This document shows positions 1 through 11,160 of a stretch of 64,000 nucleotides of DNA, piece by piece (within the stretch, counting starts at the first letter, position 1; every line of letters begins with the position of its first letter). The translations under genes were made by a program, and so were the position numbers. Origin of the DNA: Pictodentalium vernedei (Eukaryota > Mollusca > Scaphopoda > Dentaliida > Dentaliidae); the NCBI GenBank assembly GCA_031216915.1, contig CM062293.1, positions 147,320,285-147,384,284 on the forward strand. Direction: 5' to 3'. The notes beneath the pieces are model-generated. The model saw only the letters and a program-made list of their open reading frames with translations. It was not told the DNA's origin and ran no database searches.

Positions 1-966
1 ATAGTCTTTATCAAAACCAAACGTTTTTAGACATGTCAATAAATCTGTATAAATATCAATGGCACTCTCTCCGACACTTAGTTCTTTCAAGTCTAGGAAT
101 ATAAGTTGTGGGTCTCCACCGTCAAATTCTGTCTTCAAATAAACAATTAAGGCGGATTTCTGGGATATTGTAGTTGATTCGTCAATGAGCAACGATATTT
201 TACTCTTAGTGGAACGAATCGATTTGCACAGATTTGAACGCATCTCGTGTGAAATATGATTAACTATATTCACTGCAGACAATTTTGAATGTAACCCCAC
301 ACCCATCTTAGCACCATTCATAGTTTGAAGATCAATCAAACCTTGGAAGTCACTGTAAGGCCTATCGTGTTTAGCTATATAATATGCAGTTCGGAAGACA
401 TTCTCTGTGGCAGATAGGTGTTTTCTCTGTAGTTCATCTACGACTTTGGTCATCGCGTCGCGGTCTTTTTGGCTATGGATTTCCAATGCTCTTTTATGGG
501 CATCAGAGTTAACGTGTTTGTGAATTTTCTTCCTTAATGATGTCAGCTGTGTCTCACGGGTTTTGCCATTTGCTTCAATTGAGATTTCGCGCCACTCCTT
601 ATTCAGGACAACACCCTGTGTCGTATTAGGTCCGAGATTCTTTACGTCTATGCATGTTTGGCACCCCAATTTGCCACCCTTACATATAAGCCACGGGTAT
701 AGCCTCTGCTTCTCTGCCCAAGTCTCATTCGACCACAAAGGTGGCTTTGTTATCGGAATGTCATTTACTGGGGTACCGGTACCGGCACTCTTTTGCGACT
801 CATTGTTAAATTCGTACTTATCTGTGATTGAAACAGTGCCTGTATCCCCACATTCTGCACTTTTGATTGCCGTTAATGTAGACTCATGGGTGACATCATC
901 CTCATTTGTGTTTTTCTTGGCATTTTTTACGCTGAAGAAAAATCTCAAATTACTTTGACGAGACAT
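1..966 (-). CDS. hAT-related zinc-finger protein, KIAA1586/ZNF862-like (N-terminal part, runs off left edge)
   Basis: An open frame of 322 codons from an ATG at 966-964 reaches base 1 without a stop, so the C-terminus lies outside the window. Residues 77-160 hold WSNETWAEKQRLYPWL and a TTF/hAT-type zinc finger (Cys95, Cys102, Cys105, then the HKH and H157 cluster). Around residue 262 LLIDEST fits the first catalytic Asp of an RNase H-like hAT transposase fold. This arrangement is that of the KIAA1586/ZNF862/DUF4371 group: transposase-derived nuclear proteins, or the transposases themselves. Residues 4-11 (QSNLRFFF) match a PCNA-interacting (PIP) box. The N-terminal 70 residues are polar and low in complexity. 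The frame is undamaged, unlike nearly every other mobile gene here, so it is a young transposon or a domesticated gene; which one cannot be decided without the right half. It may lie inside a TRAPPC13 intron, on the same strand. Confidence 0.75.
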   Translation of the reverse strand, partial: MSRQSNLRFFFSVKNAKKNTNEDDVTHESTLTAIKSAECGDTGTVSITDKYEFNNESQKSAGTGTPVNDIPITKPPLWSNETWAEKQRLYPWLICKGGKLGCQTCIDVKNLGPNTTQGVVLNKEWREISIEANGKTRETQLTSLRKKIHKHVNSDAHKRALEIHSQKDRDAMTKVVDELQRKHLSATENVFRTAYYIAKHDRPYSDFQGLIDLQTMNGAKMGVGLHSKLSAVNIVNHISHEMRSNLCKSIRSTKSKISLLIDESTTISQKSALIVYLKTEFDGGDPQLIFLDLKELSVGESAIDIYTDLLTCLKTFGFDKDY

Positions 967-1209
967 GTTTGGACAACAACTAGCATCACCGGAACACAGA
1001 TCATTACGTCATGCTGACTCATGCATTCACAAATTTGTGACGTGTGCGTCCTACATCAAAGATTTCACGTTGACTGGGGCTGAATTAACACATCGAGTGC
1101 CAACAATTCGATGCGCAAATCACATCTGCTGTTTTCAAAAGGTATCACCAAGTTTGTCTTGGACAAAAACAATTACGTTTGCGTATTTTTTTGTATGGAG
1201 TTGACTAAT

Positions 1210-1275
1210 TTAATGGTCGGACGGCGTTCCCCCCAACAAAATAAGTGGGGGGACGCCGTTCCCCCGCGTTCCCCC
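1210..1275. repeat. GC-rich inverted repeat
   Basis: GGCGTTCCCCCC and GGGGGGACGCC face each other across an 11-13 nt loop, followed by another GTTCCCCC copy. It sits at the left border of the 165-bp array and may be an element end. No gene is seen between 967 and 1290. Confidence 0.5.
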
Positions 1276-1289
1276 TGGAATTCAACGCT

Positions 1290-3085
1290 GGGGACAATGC
1301 TGCTGATTAAATATCAAAAGATTCTGCATGATGGTTCTAAAGAAGATTTTTAAAGAATTTTCCTTGAATTGCACAAAGTAAACATTCACGCCCCCATAGT
1401 GAGGCCCAATATTGATCGAGGGGCTCAATTTGAACAAACTTGAATCAGAACCTTACTAAGATGCTACATACCAAATATCTAAAGATTTTGCCCACTGGTA
1501 CGGGAGAAGAAGATTTATAAAGAATTTTTCTTAAATTGCACTAAGTGAAAATTCACGGCCCATAGGAAGCCCCAATATTGATCGAGGGACTCGGTTTGAA
1601 GAAACTTGAATCAGACCCATACCAAGATGCTGTATACCAAATAAAAGATCCTGCCCATTGGTTCTGGAGAAGAAGATTTTAAAATTTTTTTTCTAAAATT
1701 GCACTATGTAAAAATTCAAGTCCCCATCGTGAGCACCAAAATCGATCAAGGGACTCCATTTGAACAAACTTGAATCAGACCCATACTAGCATCCTGCATA
1801 CCAAATATCAAAAGATTCTGCCCACTGGTTTTGGAGAGATTTTTAAAGAATTTTTCTTGAACTGTATTAAGTAAAAATTCATGCACCCCCCCCCCCCCAT
1901 AGTGAGCCCCAATATTGATCAAAAGACTCAATTTGAACAAACGCGAATCCAACCCATACCAAGATGCTGCATACCAAATATCAAAAGATTCTGCCTATCG
2001 GTTCCGGAAAAGAAGATTTTTAAAGAAATTTTCTTAAATTGCACTAAGTAAAAATTCACACCCCTTTAGTGAGCCCCAATATTGATCGAGGGATTCAATT
2101 TGAACAAACTTGAATCAGACCCATACCAAGATGTGGTATACCAAATATCAAAAGATCCTGCACATTGGTTCTGGAGAAGAAGATTTTTGAATTTTTTTTC
2201 TTCAATTGCACTAAGTAAAAATTCAGGTCCCCATAGTGAGCCCCAAAATTAATCAAGGGACTCCATTTGAACAAACTTGAATCAGACCTATACCAAGATG
2301 CTGTATATCAAATATCAAAAGATTCTGCCCACTGGTTCTGGAGAAGAAGATTTTTCCTTAAATTGCTCTAAGGAAAAATTCATGCCCCTATAGGGAGCCC
2401 CAATATTGATAAAGGGACTCGATTTGAACAAACTTGAATCAGACCCATACCAAAATGCTGCATACCAAATATCAAAAGATTCTGCTCATTGGTTCTGGAA
2501 AAAAGATTTTCAAAGAATTTTTCTTAAATTGCACCAAGTAAAAATTCACGTCCCCATAGTGAGCCCCAAAATTAATCAAGGGACTCCATTTGAACAAACT
2601 TGAATCATACCCATACCAAGATGCTGTATATCAAATATCAAAAGATTCTGCCCACTGGTTCTGGAGAAGAAGATTTTTCCTTAAATTGCTCTAAGGAAAA
2701 ATTCATGCCCCTATAGTGAGCCCCAATATTGGTTGAGGGACTCGATTTGAACAAACTTGAATCAGACCCATGCCAAGATGCTGCATACCAAGTATCAAAA
2801 GATTCTGCTCACTGGTTCTGGAGAAGAAGATTTTTTAATAATTTTTTCTATAATTCATTTGGTGCTATCAGAGTTATGCCCCATACAGAGCCCCCAAGGG
2901 ACGTCTCCATTTCATTTGAACAAACATGAATTGCCATATAGTAATGAACATTCACGTGAAGTTTCGTGAAAATCGAACCAGTGGTTACAGAGGAGAAGTC
3001 GTTTGAAAAATGTTCACGTTGACGGACGACGTCGGACATCAGAAGGCAAGTAATATGTTAAGCTCCCTTCGGTGAGCTAATAAAA
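1290..3085. repeat. Tandem array of about 165-bp units (about 10 copies) with a hairpin-ended right flank
   Basis: The block AAATATCAAAAGATTCTGC recurs near 1308, 1474, 1639, 1801, 1974, 2141, 2309, 2467, 2630 and 2790, a spacing of 158-173 bp. Units diverge by point changes and small indels. Short open frames in them are by-products of the period. The right end (2870-3085) differs and closes with a GACGGACGACG run and a small hairpin (AGCTCCCTTCGGTGAGCT) followed by AATAAAA. That layout resembles the bivalve 'pearl'/Helitron-like non-autonomous elements; this classification is inference. Diverged units recur at 29310-30030. Confidence 0.8.
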
Positions 3086-3424
3086 AAACACTCGCCTGCA
3101 TGTAATTTTACAAATAATGGCCTGAAAAGCTGAAGATCTACTTTGTGGGGCCTAACTGACATCACATATTTGAGATGTAAGTGTAGTGTGGAATTCCCAA
3201 GTAATTTACACATACTCATATCAAGAATTTTCTTGAAACAATGCTACACTGAAACAAAATGTATCATGCGACATGTCCTTCGACCTGATGGGTGTTGAAA
3301 GTCAACAATACATAAAACTGTTTGCGTTTTTCCATATTCTTTAAAAAACTTGAAAAACAGACTCAGGGATTCTGAAGCATAATCATATTATAGATTGCCA
3401 ATTCAGATTGTAAAATTACTTGCC

Positions 3425-4150
3425 TCAACTGGTGGAGAGCATTTATTATTATTATTATTTATTAAGGTGTAACAACACTTTAACAGCCAAGGTCATATCG
3501 TGTCAGTGATAGTTTTACAGGTGGAAGAAGCTGGAGTACACCAAGAGAACCACCAAGCAATGACGAGCAGCTGCCAGCTCCCCAACATCGTAACTCCGCA
3601 CAGCAGCACAGGCATGGTTAGACTGATTGAAGACACGCACACCATTGACGTACAGTATGCCTGAGTACATGGCGTCATTGTGCCCCCATGTGGACAATCA
3701 GGGTTAAGTGCTTTGAAAGAGGACACAGTGCAGGAGTCTGAATCGATTGCTCAGACAGTCACCCATCGAAGGACTAACAGGGCTCAATGTTGCTTAACTT
3801 TGGTGATCTGATGAGAATCGGTTACCGTAATGCCACCACGCCCCCTGGTGGAGTGCTAAATTATTTTTCAAAGGTGATTTGTAACATGAGTGTTGTTTTC
3901 AAAGATACAATGCTACCAGTAAGGGGGGCATAAGTTTAGCAAGATTTTGTTCATTAATACTTGTTCTGCTACTATTTATTGGAGAGTGCCTATTGGCACA
4001 CTCCAATAAATTGTAAAAAAAAACATTTTATGTGAAATTGTTTTTACTACTGCTTAAAAAAGGTACTGCATACAGTGTAAAGCCACTAAAGTGGCTTTTA
4101 GCACTTTTCAGAAGAGCCCTGATAGTTGCTTCTAGCACTCAACCAGTTAA
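3425..4150. mobile_element. TTAA-flanked fold-back MITE, family A, carrying a SINE
   Basis: Ends are CTGGTGGAGAGC at left and GCACTCAACCAG at right, flanked by TCAA (mutated TTAA) at 3425-3428 and TTAA at 4147-4150. A central hairpin at about 3975-4013 (TTTATTGGAGAGTGCC arm) is typical of the family. A paralogous segment near 5123-5440 has the same flanks without the MITE, so TTAA is the target site. A SINE at 3441-3844 splits it close to its left end; without the SINE the MITE is about 300 bp. Confidence 0.85.
3441..3844 (-). mobile_element. SINE with 5S rRNA-like head
   Basis: Read on the minus strand: a head at about 3735-3844 resembling the internal promoter of 5S rRNA (GTTAAGCAACATTGAGCC, then GATGGGTGACTG), a body starting TTGTGTCC-type sequence, and an ATT-rich tail at the 3' end (3441-3470). 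A target duplication CTGGTGGAG(A/T)GC flanks it at 3429-3440 and 3845-3856. No coding capacity; it would depend on a LINE in trans. Confidence 0.85.
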
Positions 4151-4297
4151 GTATTACAGGTACATTATTTTAGCCCTTCTAACAGTGCATCTTCACAATT
4201 CTAGGTTCCCCCTTTCTGCTTCGTCTTGTCATCTATTAGCATATGATTACCACAGCCGATAGAATGGCAGACTAGATGTAATCAAAGACAGTGCTGA

Positions 4298-4956
4298 TAC
4301 AGTGGAGCACTGTTAATTGAATAGACACTTTACTAGTGAAAATTATTCCAATAACAGGAGTATCTAATTAACAGGAATTTGATAAGGTTTCTGTACTCAA
4401 GAGATAACTGGAGCATTTTTATTCCATTATATCTTGTTTAACAGAGCTCATGGAGCTCTGTCAAACAAGATATAATAAATTAAAAGCCTGTGTTTGATGT
4501 ACTGAAGGCAAAAGGAGGAAGTTGTGATTGTCAGGGTACTTTCATGACATATTACAAGATGTTTTTTTTCAACTAACAGGTATTAACTGTGTAACTTATA
4601 TGTAATTAACAGGTCAAATATTGAAGGTATGGTAAATGGTTTGGTGTTTGGAAGTTATATTTTATTAACCCTTTACCCAATGTAATGGCCAAAACTGGCC
4701 AGTGCTACTGTCAAAAATCGCCAGTTAATTTTCATTATTTTTTCATTTTTTGTCTCACAAGCATAGGTTATGACCCCTCTTTGGAATGAGCTGATTCCAA
4801 TAAAGGGTCATAACCTATGTTTTTGAGACAAAAAATAAAAAAAATTATTTATTCAAGAATTTTGTTTGCAATTGTCGGCCTGCTTTTCATGTTAGGTAAA
4901 GAGTTAACAGGGTTATCCTATTAAGAGATATCCACTAAAGTGTGCTCCACTATATT
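4298..4956. mobile_element. Tigger/pogo-like MITE, family B
   Basis: The left end TACAGTGGAGCACTGTTAATT and the right end GTGTGCTCCACTATA are imperfect inverted repeats of the CAGTGGARCC type typical of pogo/Tigger elements, with TA at the borders. Subterminal copies of (ATTC)AATTAACAGG recur. A hairpin at about 4445-4490 (CTTGTTTAACAGAGCTC arm) marks the centre. It is interrupted by a family C MITE at 4669-4903. Confidence 0.75.
4669..4903. mobile_element. TTAA-flanked fold-back MITE, family C
   Basis: Begins CCCTTTACCCAATGTAATGG and ends CATGTTAGGTAAAGAG, with TTAA at 4665-4668 and 4904-4907. The central inverted repeat at about 4750-4840 has the arm CATAGGTTATGACCCCTC. Terminal CCC next to TTAA recalls piggyBac, so mobilisation by a piggyBac-like transposase is likely. 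Inserted in a family B element. Confidence 0.85.
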
Positions 4957-5135
4957 TTCTGTACACAATAGTTTATGTACAACAGGTTGAAATGGTTAAT
5001 ACCTCTATGTAAATAAACAAATTTCACTTTTGGGGGCGGAATGAAAAGAACTGAGTTGATGACCATGGTACTTTTCCTTTGGGAAGGATAATCAGATTAT
5101 AGAATCGAGTATAAAATTACTTGCCTTAAGTATTA

Positions 5136-5426
5136 TTTATTTGTTGGTGTTTAAAGTCACATAGTTAAGCACAATGACTAATCATGACAGAGACAGTTTT
5201 ACAGGTGGAGGAAGCCTGTGTACCCGGAGAGAACCACCGAGCATCAATGAGCAAATGTCAGCTCCTCAACATTCTAACTCTGTTCAATCTCCGTTGAAGC
5301 AGGGATTACAGGGCTTGAACACATGTGCACCATCGAGTATGCCTTAATACATGGCATCATTGTGCCCCCATGTAGGCAACCAGGATAAAGTGCCTTGCCC
5401 AAGGACACAACGCAGGTCATCCCAGA
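5136..5426 (-). mobile_element. SINE, head-truncated
   Basis: Same body as the SINE at 3441-3844, minus strand, with a TTATTTATTTG tail at the left. It ends in the body just after GGACACAACGCAGG, so the promoter head is missing. A perfect 13-bp duplication GCCTTAAGTATTA flanks it at 5123-5135 and 5427-5439. Confidence 0.85.
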
Positions 5427-5580
5427 GCCTTAAGTATTACAGGTACATCATTTTTAGCTCCTCTAACATTCCACCTTAACAATTCTAGGTGCCCCTTTTT
5501 GCTTCGTCTTGTCATCTATTAACATATGATGACCATAGCAGAGAGAATGACAGACTAGATGAAATAAAAAATTGTGTAGT

Positions 5581-5778
5581 TACAGTGGAGCCCTGTTAAT
5601 TGAATAGCCACTTTACCAGTGACAATGATTCAATTAACAGGAGTATCCAATTTACAGGGATTTGGCAATTTTTCTGTATTACAGAGATTAACTGAGCAAT
5701 GATTCTATTACATCTTACTTGACAGTACTCATGAAGCTCTGTCAAACATGATATAATAGATTAAATTCCTCTATTAGA
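5581..5778. mobile_element. Family B MITE, left half only
   Basis: TACAGTGGAGCCCTGTTAATTG begins a copy parallel to 4298-4956, and the central hairpin is near 5710-5757. The right half is missing; sequence changes to another repeat at about 5780. The upstream stretch 5430-5580 is a paralogue of 4150-4297, so the two sites are a segmental duplication. Confidence 0.7.
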
Positions 5779-5789
5779 TGTACTTCAGA

Positions 5790-8700
5790 CAAACCTGTCC
5801 ATCAACAAGTTGAATTCAATAAGGGTCAGGGTGGACCCATATTCAAACTTGGCCTGTAGTACTAGCTGAAAAATACACATATATCTATCAACTTTGGTTG
5901 AAATCAAATAATCCAAACTGGAGTTATTGGTCGGAAACCAATTGTTTACAGATGGATGGAAGGACAGACGAACAGACCATTTACATAATATGACTGTTTT
6001 ACAAATGGTCATATAAAAATAATATCAAATTTGAACAGAATCATATAATTAGAACTGGATTTATCTTCTGGATAACATGGGAAGGAGGGAGGGGTGGTTT
6101 GATTCCACCCATCTCCCCTCAAAGTTTTGGAGACAGCATCAAAGTCTCTCTCTCCCATTTCCTTCCAATCTGTATTACATTTGTAAAACAACAGAAGTAT
6201 GCTGCACAAGGCATTTCTTTCTATTTTAAACTGTGAAGCTCAGGTAATGAGGAAAAAAGCGGCCTACAAGTAAAGAAATCAGGTCTGTAAATGCAATTAT
6301 TAAAAGTTGTACTGATCATGCAAGAACAAAAAGTGACAAAGTATGTGTTAGAAGCCCAATTTCAAATTTAAAGAAACTAAATTCGAAAACTGTTTTGAAA
6401 AGGGTTAAGTTAATGCAAATATTAACTGTAACCACGTATACAGCGTCAGTAGACCTTGCCCCAAATGAAAAACAATGACGTTGTAACATTGTGTTTGAAG
6501 AATAAAAGGTACAACCTTGAAAAGCAAAACTTTAATCCGAAACTTTAAGTTGGGAATAATAAGTAAAATTGACTGCAAAAAAAGAGTTCAATATTTCCTA
6601 AAACCGATAAAAGAAATCACTGATGTAAATGCAATCATTATGTTGTACTCACCATGAAAGAATTAAAGTAACAAAGTATGTGGTAAAAGCCTAATTTCTA
6701 ATACAAAGAAACTAAAAGTCTGAAAACATGTTTAAAAGGGGTTAAAACCCTGTCAATATTAATTAAAATCACTGTAGAAAAGTTCAGTAGACAGTATAGA
6801 CATTGTCCCAAACAAGAACAGTGACATTCCACTAAACTTTTTGAAGAATTAAAGGTGTAACTCTGTAAATAAAAAACTTTCATCAAAAACTGTAACCTGG
6901 AAGTTCTAAGTTAAATTGAGTGCAAAAAGGGTTAAATTTGTCCTAAAATAACATAGAACATAATGAGAATGATACAATCAAAAGTAATGAATATTAATTA
7001 AAAGGAAAAAAACTGCAACCTTCACTAAAAAAAATTCAACCACAAACTTTAACCTAAACTCTAAATGTTAACAGACAGACAGATGGATGACAGTCATGAC
7101 TATAGCCCTGTCTGTAAACAGTCAGGCTAAAAATGCCTAATTGGCACCCTAAGGGTGGATGGGGATAGTAGGATGGGGTGGGGGGGGCAGAGGTATAGGA
7201 CTCCAAATTGTTTCTGCATGTAGTCACTCTAACACTCTAAATCCTTCAAAATGCATTTTGGACCAAAGAAAAAGTATTGCTTAAATGGCCCGGGAGGGGG
7301 GGGGGGGGGGGGGAGGGGGGGGGGTTATAGGAGTGATGGACAGATGGATGGACAGAGCTCTATGCTATATCCCTCCCAAATATCTCCCCACTGATGGAAA
7401 TGCAATCATCAAGTTGTACTGACCATGCAAGAGTTAAAGTAAGAAAGTAGGTGGCAAAGCCAAATTTCAAATACAAAGAAACTAATCTGAAAACATGTTT
7501 AAAAGGGGTTAAAATCATGCCAATATTAATGAAAATCACTGTAGAAAGAAACAGTGACATTGCAGTAAAGTGTTTGAAGAAATAAAGGTACAACTTTCTA
7601 AACAAAAAGAAGTTTAACCAAACACTTTAACCTGAAAGTTGAAAGTTAAATTGCCATACAAAAAAAGGGTTAAATATTTCCCAAAATAAGATGAAAAACA
7701 CAATGAGAATGATACAATCAATAGTAATTAATATTAATTTAAAAGAAAAAAAACTTTAACCCTGATTAAAAAACTTTACCCATAAACTTTAACCAAAAGT
7801 CTAAATGTTAACAGATGGACGAAAGTCATGACTTTTGCCCCAAACTGTAAACAATCGGGTTAAAAAATGAAAAAAATTCGTTTTTCAATAATTTTGTTTG
7901 CAAGTGTCGTCTGCTTTTCATTTTAGGTAGAGGGTTAACAAATGGACTTCATCTCTGCAGAAAATGGCAGTTTTATATTTCTTGGCTTCTTATTACCAGA
8001 TCTATGAAAAGAGTCTAGCCTTAATTATTTACTGGAAAGTGGGAGATAAAACAAGAGGCCCCAATTAAATGTCTATATTCAGTACATTGGATATACTTTG
8101 GCCAAATAAGTCTATAAACCAAGAGAATTTGATGGTAATTTCTCAACATATTACATGATTTAGGAGTTCACTCTATAACCTATATGCAATTTAGAGATAA
8201 AATTTGTACTGAACGTATGGTAAATGGTTTGGTGTTTGAAAATATAATCAATAAACTTGGTTATAAAATTAAGAGATATCCATTTAACTGGTTGAGTGCT
8301 AGAAGCCACTATCAGGGCTTTCAACACTAGAGTGATGTCACACATGCAGCCTGACTGTCCCAGCAATGGCAATGCTTAGACACAAAATAGTCTGAGCTAT
8401 TTTTTGTTAACGGTTTACCTAATGAATCTGCCATATTGCACTTGTGATAAAAAAAAGGGGGGGGGGGAGGAGGGGGCATTGTGCTATAGGAGACCATTTT
8501 TTTTTTTTTTTTGCATGTAAGAACTATAGATTCTTCAAAATGCATTTTAGGAATAACTGCCTAAATGACACAGTGCGGGGGAGGGGGGGGGGGGGGGTAG
8601 GGGTTACAGCAGTCCAATCTTTCGAAATGCATCTTTGGAAAAACTGCCTAAATGACTGCGGGGGAGGAAGTGAACCCATATTCAAACTTGGGCTGTATTA

Positions 8701-9506
8701 CTAGCTGGAAAATACACATATCAACTTGGGTTGAAATCAAATAATCCAAAAATGGGTTAAAAATCATTGATGTAAATGCAATCATTAAGTTGTATTGACT
8801 AAGCAAGAATTAAAGTAAGAAAGTATGTGGCAAAGCCTAATTTCCAATACAAAGAAACTAAGTCTGCAAACATGTTTAAAAGGGGTTAAAATCCTGCCAA
8901 TATTAATGAAAATCACTATAGAAAGCTTCAGTAGACAGTACAGACATTGTCCCAAATGAGAACAGTGACATTTCACGAAACTGTTCGAAGACTAAAAGGT
9001 GTAACTCTATAAATAAAACAACTTTGACCAAAAACTTTAACCTGGAAGTTCTAAGTTAAATTGAGTGCAAAAAATTGTTAAATATGTCCGAAAATAACAT
9101 AAAACATAATGAGAATGATACAATCAATAGTAATTAATATTAATTAAAAAGAAAAAAAACTGTAACCTTCACTAAAAAACTTTAACGACAAACTTTAACT
9201 GATTTCTAAATGTTAACAGACAGACAGACAGGTGGACGGAAGGATGAACGAAACTCATGACTATATCTCTGACTGCAAACAGTCAGGCTAAAAATGTCTA
9301 ATTGGCACCCCGGAGGGGGAGTTGAGAAGGGGGGTGGGTGCTATAGAAGTAAAAAAAAGTTTCTACATGTAGTTACTCTAAATCCTTCAAAATGCATTTT
9401 TAACCAAAGAAAAAAAAGTGCCTAACTGGCACCGGGGAAGGGAGAGGGCAGGGGGGTGGGGGTGGGGGAGGAGGGGGGTTGGTATAGGTGTTAATTTTTT
9501 TTTTTA
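5790..9506. repeat. Long-period dispersed/tandem repeat region with poly-G tracts
   Basis: A block near AATGCAATCATTAAGTTGTA recurs at about 6291, 6628, 7389 and 8776, and again at about 15953, each followed by the same series of AAACTTTAACC, GGGTTAAA and CTGTCTGTAAACAGTCAGGC motifs. Units end in CCTAATTGGCACC plus a G-rich run: about 7186-7194, 7291-7324, 8457-8476, 8577-8598 and 9435-9480. A family C right-end fragment lies at about 7870-7936 and a family B right-end remnant at about 8090-8285. No coding sequence is supported here. Confidence 0.7.
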
Positions 9507-9807
9507 CTTTTATAGTAAATTTCCTTTCTTATTATACCTACCACAATTGTTTACTACAGGCTTGCACTATAGTGGAAGACCCTAACTTGGGAAAATATAC
9601 TCTCAAAAAAATAAGCCAAAACTGGGTCGAGTGCCATCGGCACACACCCAGTAAGTGGCACTCTTCTCTTAGTACAAATCCATGACTTCCAGAACCAGTG
9701 TGCAAAGCAGTAACTAATGAATCATTCTTTGAGTCTCCCAACATTGGAGTTATGTGATCAGCGGGGAGGAACAATTGTTACCCAAATAAGAAGACGTGAG
9801 GGCCTCC

Positions 9808-9900
9808 ATGTAAACAATTGTGGTAGGTAAAATAAGAAAGGAAATTTACTATAAAATTTAAATTTCTTATCAACCTACCTTACAATTGTTTATTACAGGC
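9808..9900. repeat. DIRS internal complementary region (degenerate copy)
   Basis: GTAAACAATTGTGG...ACTATAAAATTT is the complement of the element's left end. It runs directly into TTCTTATCAACCTACC...TTTATTACAGGC, the complement of the right end. Confidence 0.85.
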
Positions 9901-10017
9901 TGAATGGACAATAGGATGGAGGGAATCATATAAACAACCTCTACATAACCCAAGTGCACTGGAGCCGTGGACAGAGGAAGAGGTCCCTAGGCCTATCAAA
10001 CCATAGCATCACAAACA

Positions 10018-11160
10018 TTAGTAAAAGACAATGAGAGATGAGGCTATAGTTCTGTGCGATGCAGACAGAAATGGCAGTAACAGTACAGAGCTGGAACTGA
10101 CCTTGTAAGAAGCCGAATGGCTAGGGTAGACAACAGCCTGAGCAGAAGAAAGAGGGCCCATAGTAAAAAAAAGCTCCTCTGACTGCTCCTGCAACTGATG
10201 CAGATAGGTGTAGAAAGTAGCATTTCTCCAGTAGACTGCCTGCGTAACATCCGACAACATGACAGAGTTAGTATAAGCCCCAGAGGTAGACAATGCATGC
10301 ACCTCGTCGACAGAAATATGATTGGTAATACAATCGCCAGTCGCTAGACGCGTACGACGCACGAATAGCAAGACAAATCCATCGAGAAATGAATTGAGGA
10401 GAGATCTTCAGTCGACCAGGAATAAGAAACAGACAAAATCATTTCCTGCCTTTCCTAATGACTGCGTCCGATTGAGATAAATACGAATTGCACGAACCGG
10501 ACAGAGCAAAGGGCGGTTACCCTCAACAGAAGGAAGAGCCCTGATACAGATAGGAGGTGGAGTCGTTTCTGGTATCTGATTCTTGGCCAGAAAGGAGCAA
10601 TCAGTGGTAAATGAAACACTGTTGGGAGAGCTCCTGAAAAAGGTTGGGTTAACCGAGAGGGCGTGAAGTTCACTAACCCATCTGGCTGAGGCAAAAGCCA
10701 TCTTGTATGTGAGAAAACACATATTAACCTGGCATAAAGGTTCAAACGCACCCCCCCCCCCCCCCCACCCCCTCCATCCCAAGCAAAGCAGCACCCAAGA
10801 AAGATTCCATCTTGGGGTAAGCTGCAAAGTCGTAGGCCTTTTCAAGGAAAAGTGTCATACAAGCTTGGAGAGGTAAGGATTAGTGCCAATACAATGTTTT
10901 CCCACATATGAAAAGGTCTCCGAAAGCATGGAGCTGTACCCTTGGATGGCAAAAGGCTGGAGACCCTGAAAAGCAAACAGACATACCAGAAACTCCGCAA
11001 TCTGTGAAATCAAAGGATGGGCATAATCAACAGAGTGCTCGGCACACCATCGACAGAAGACCTTCCACTTTGCAGCATAGGCTAAACCAGTGGAGTGTCT
11101 CCTCGTAGAAGAAATGCACTCCACTGCTCATCTCGAAAAACCTCTTGACAAAAGGAGACA
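10018..11160 (-). pseudogene. DIRS tyrosine recombinase, broken
   Basis: The core-binding part lies at about 10855-11160 (ISSTRRHSTGLAYAAKWKVF). The catalytic part is at about 10408-10740 with FASARWVSELHAL, and the last third at 10018-10371. The parts are in different frames. The box II motif reads HEVH where the young copy has HEVR, so the second catalytic Arg is lost, and the first box reads ARWVSE in place of ARRVSE. A 16-C run plus an interrupted C run (10751-10780) encodes a Gly/Trp-rich linker. Non-functional. Confidence 0.85.

Noticed and set aside
2406-2929. Small plus-strand ORFs (GLDLNKLESDP...) in the tandem array
   Set aside because: They recur because the unit repeats; they lack consistent starts and are broken in other units.
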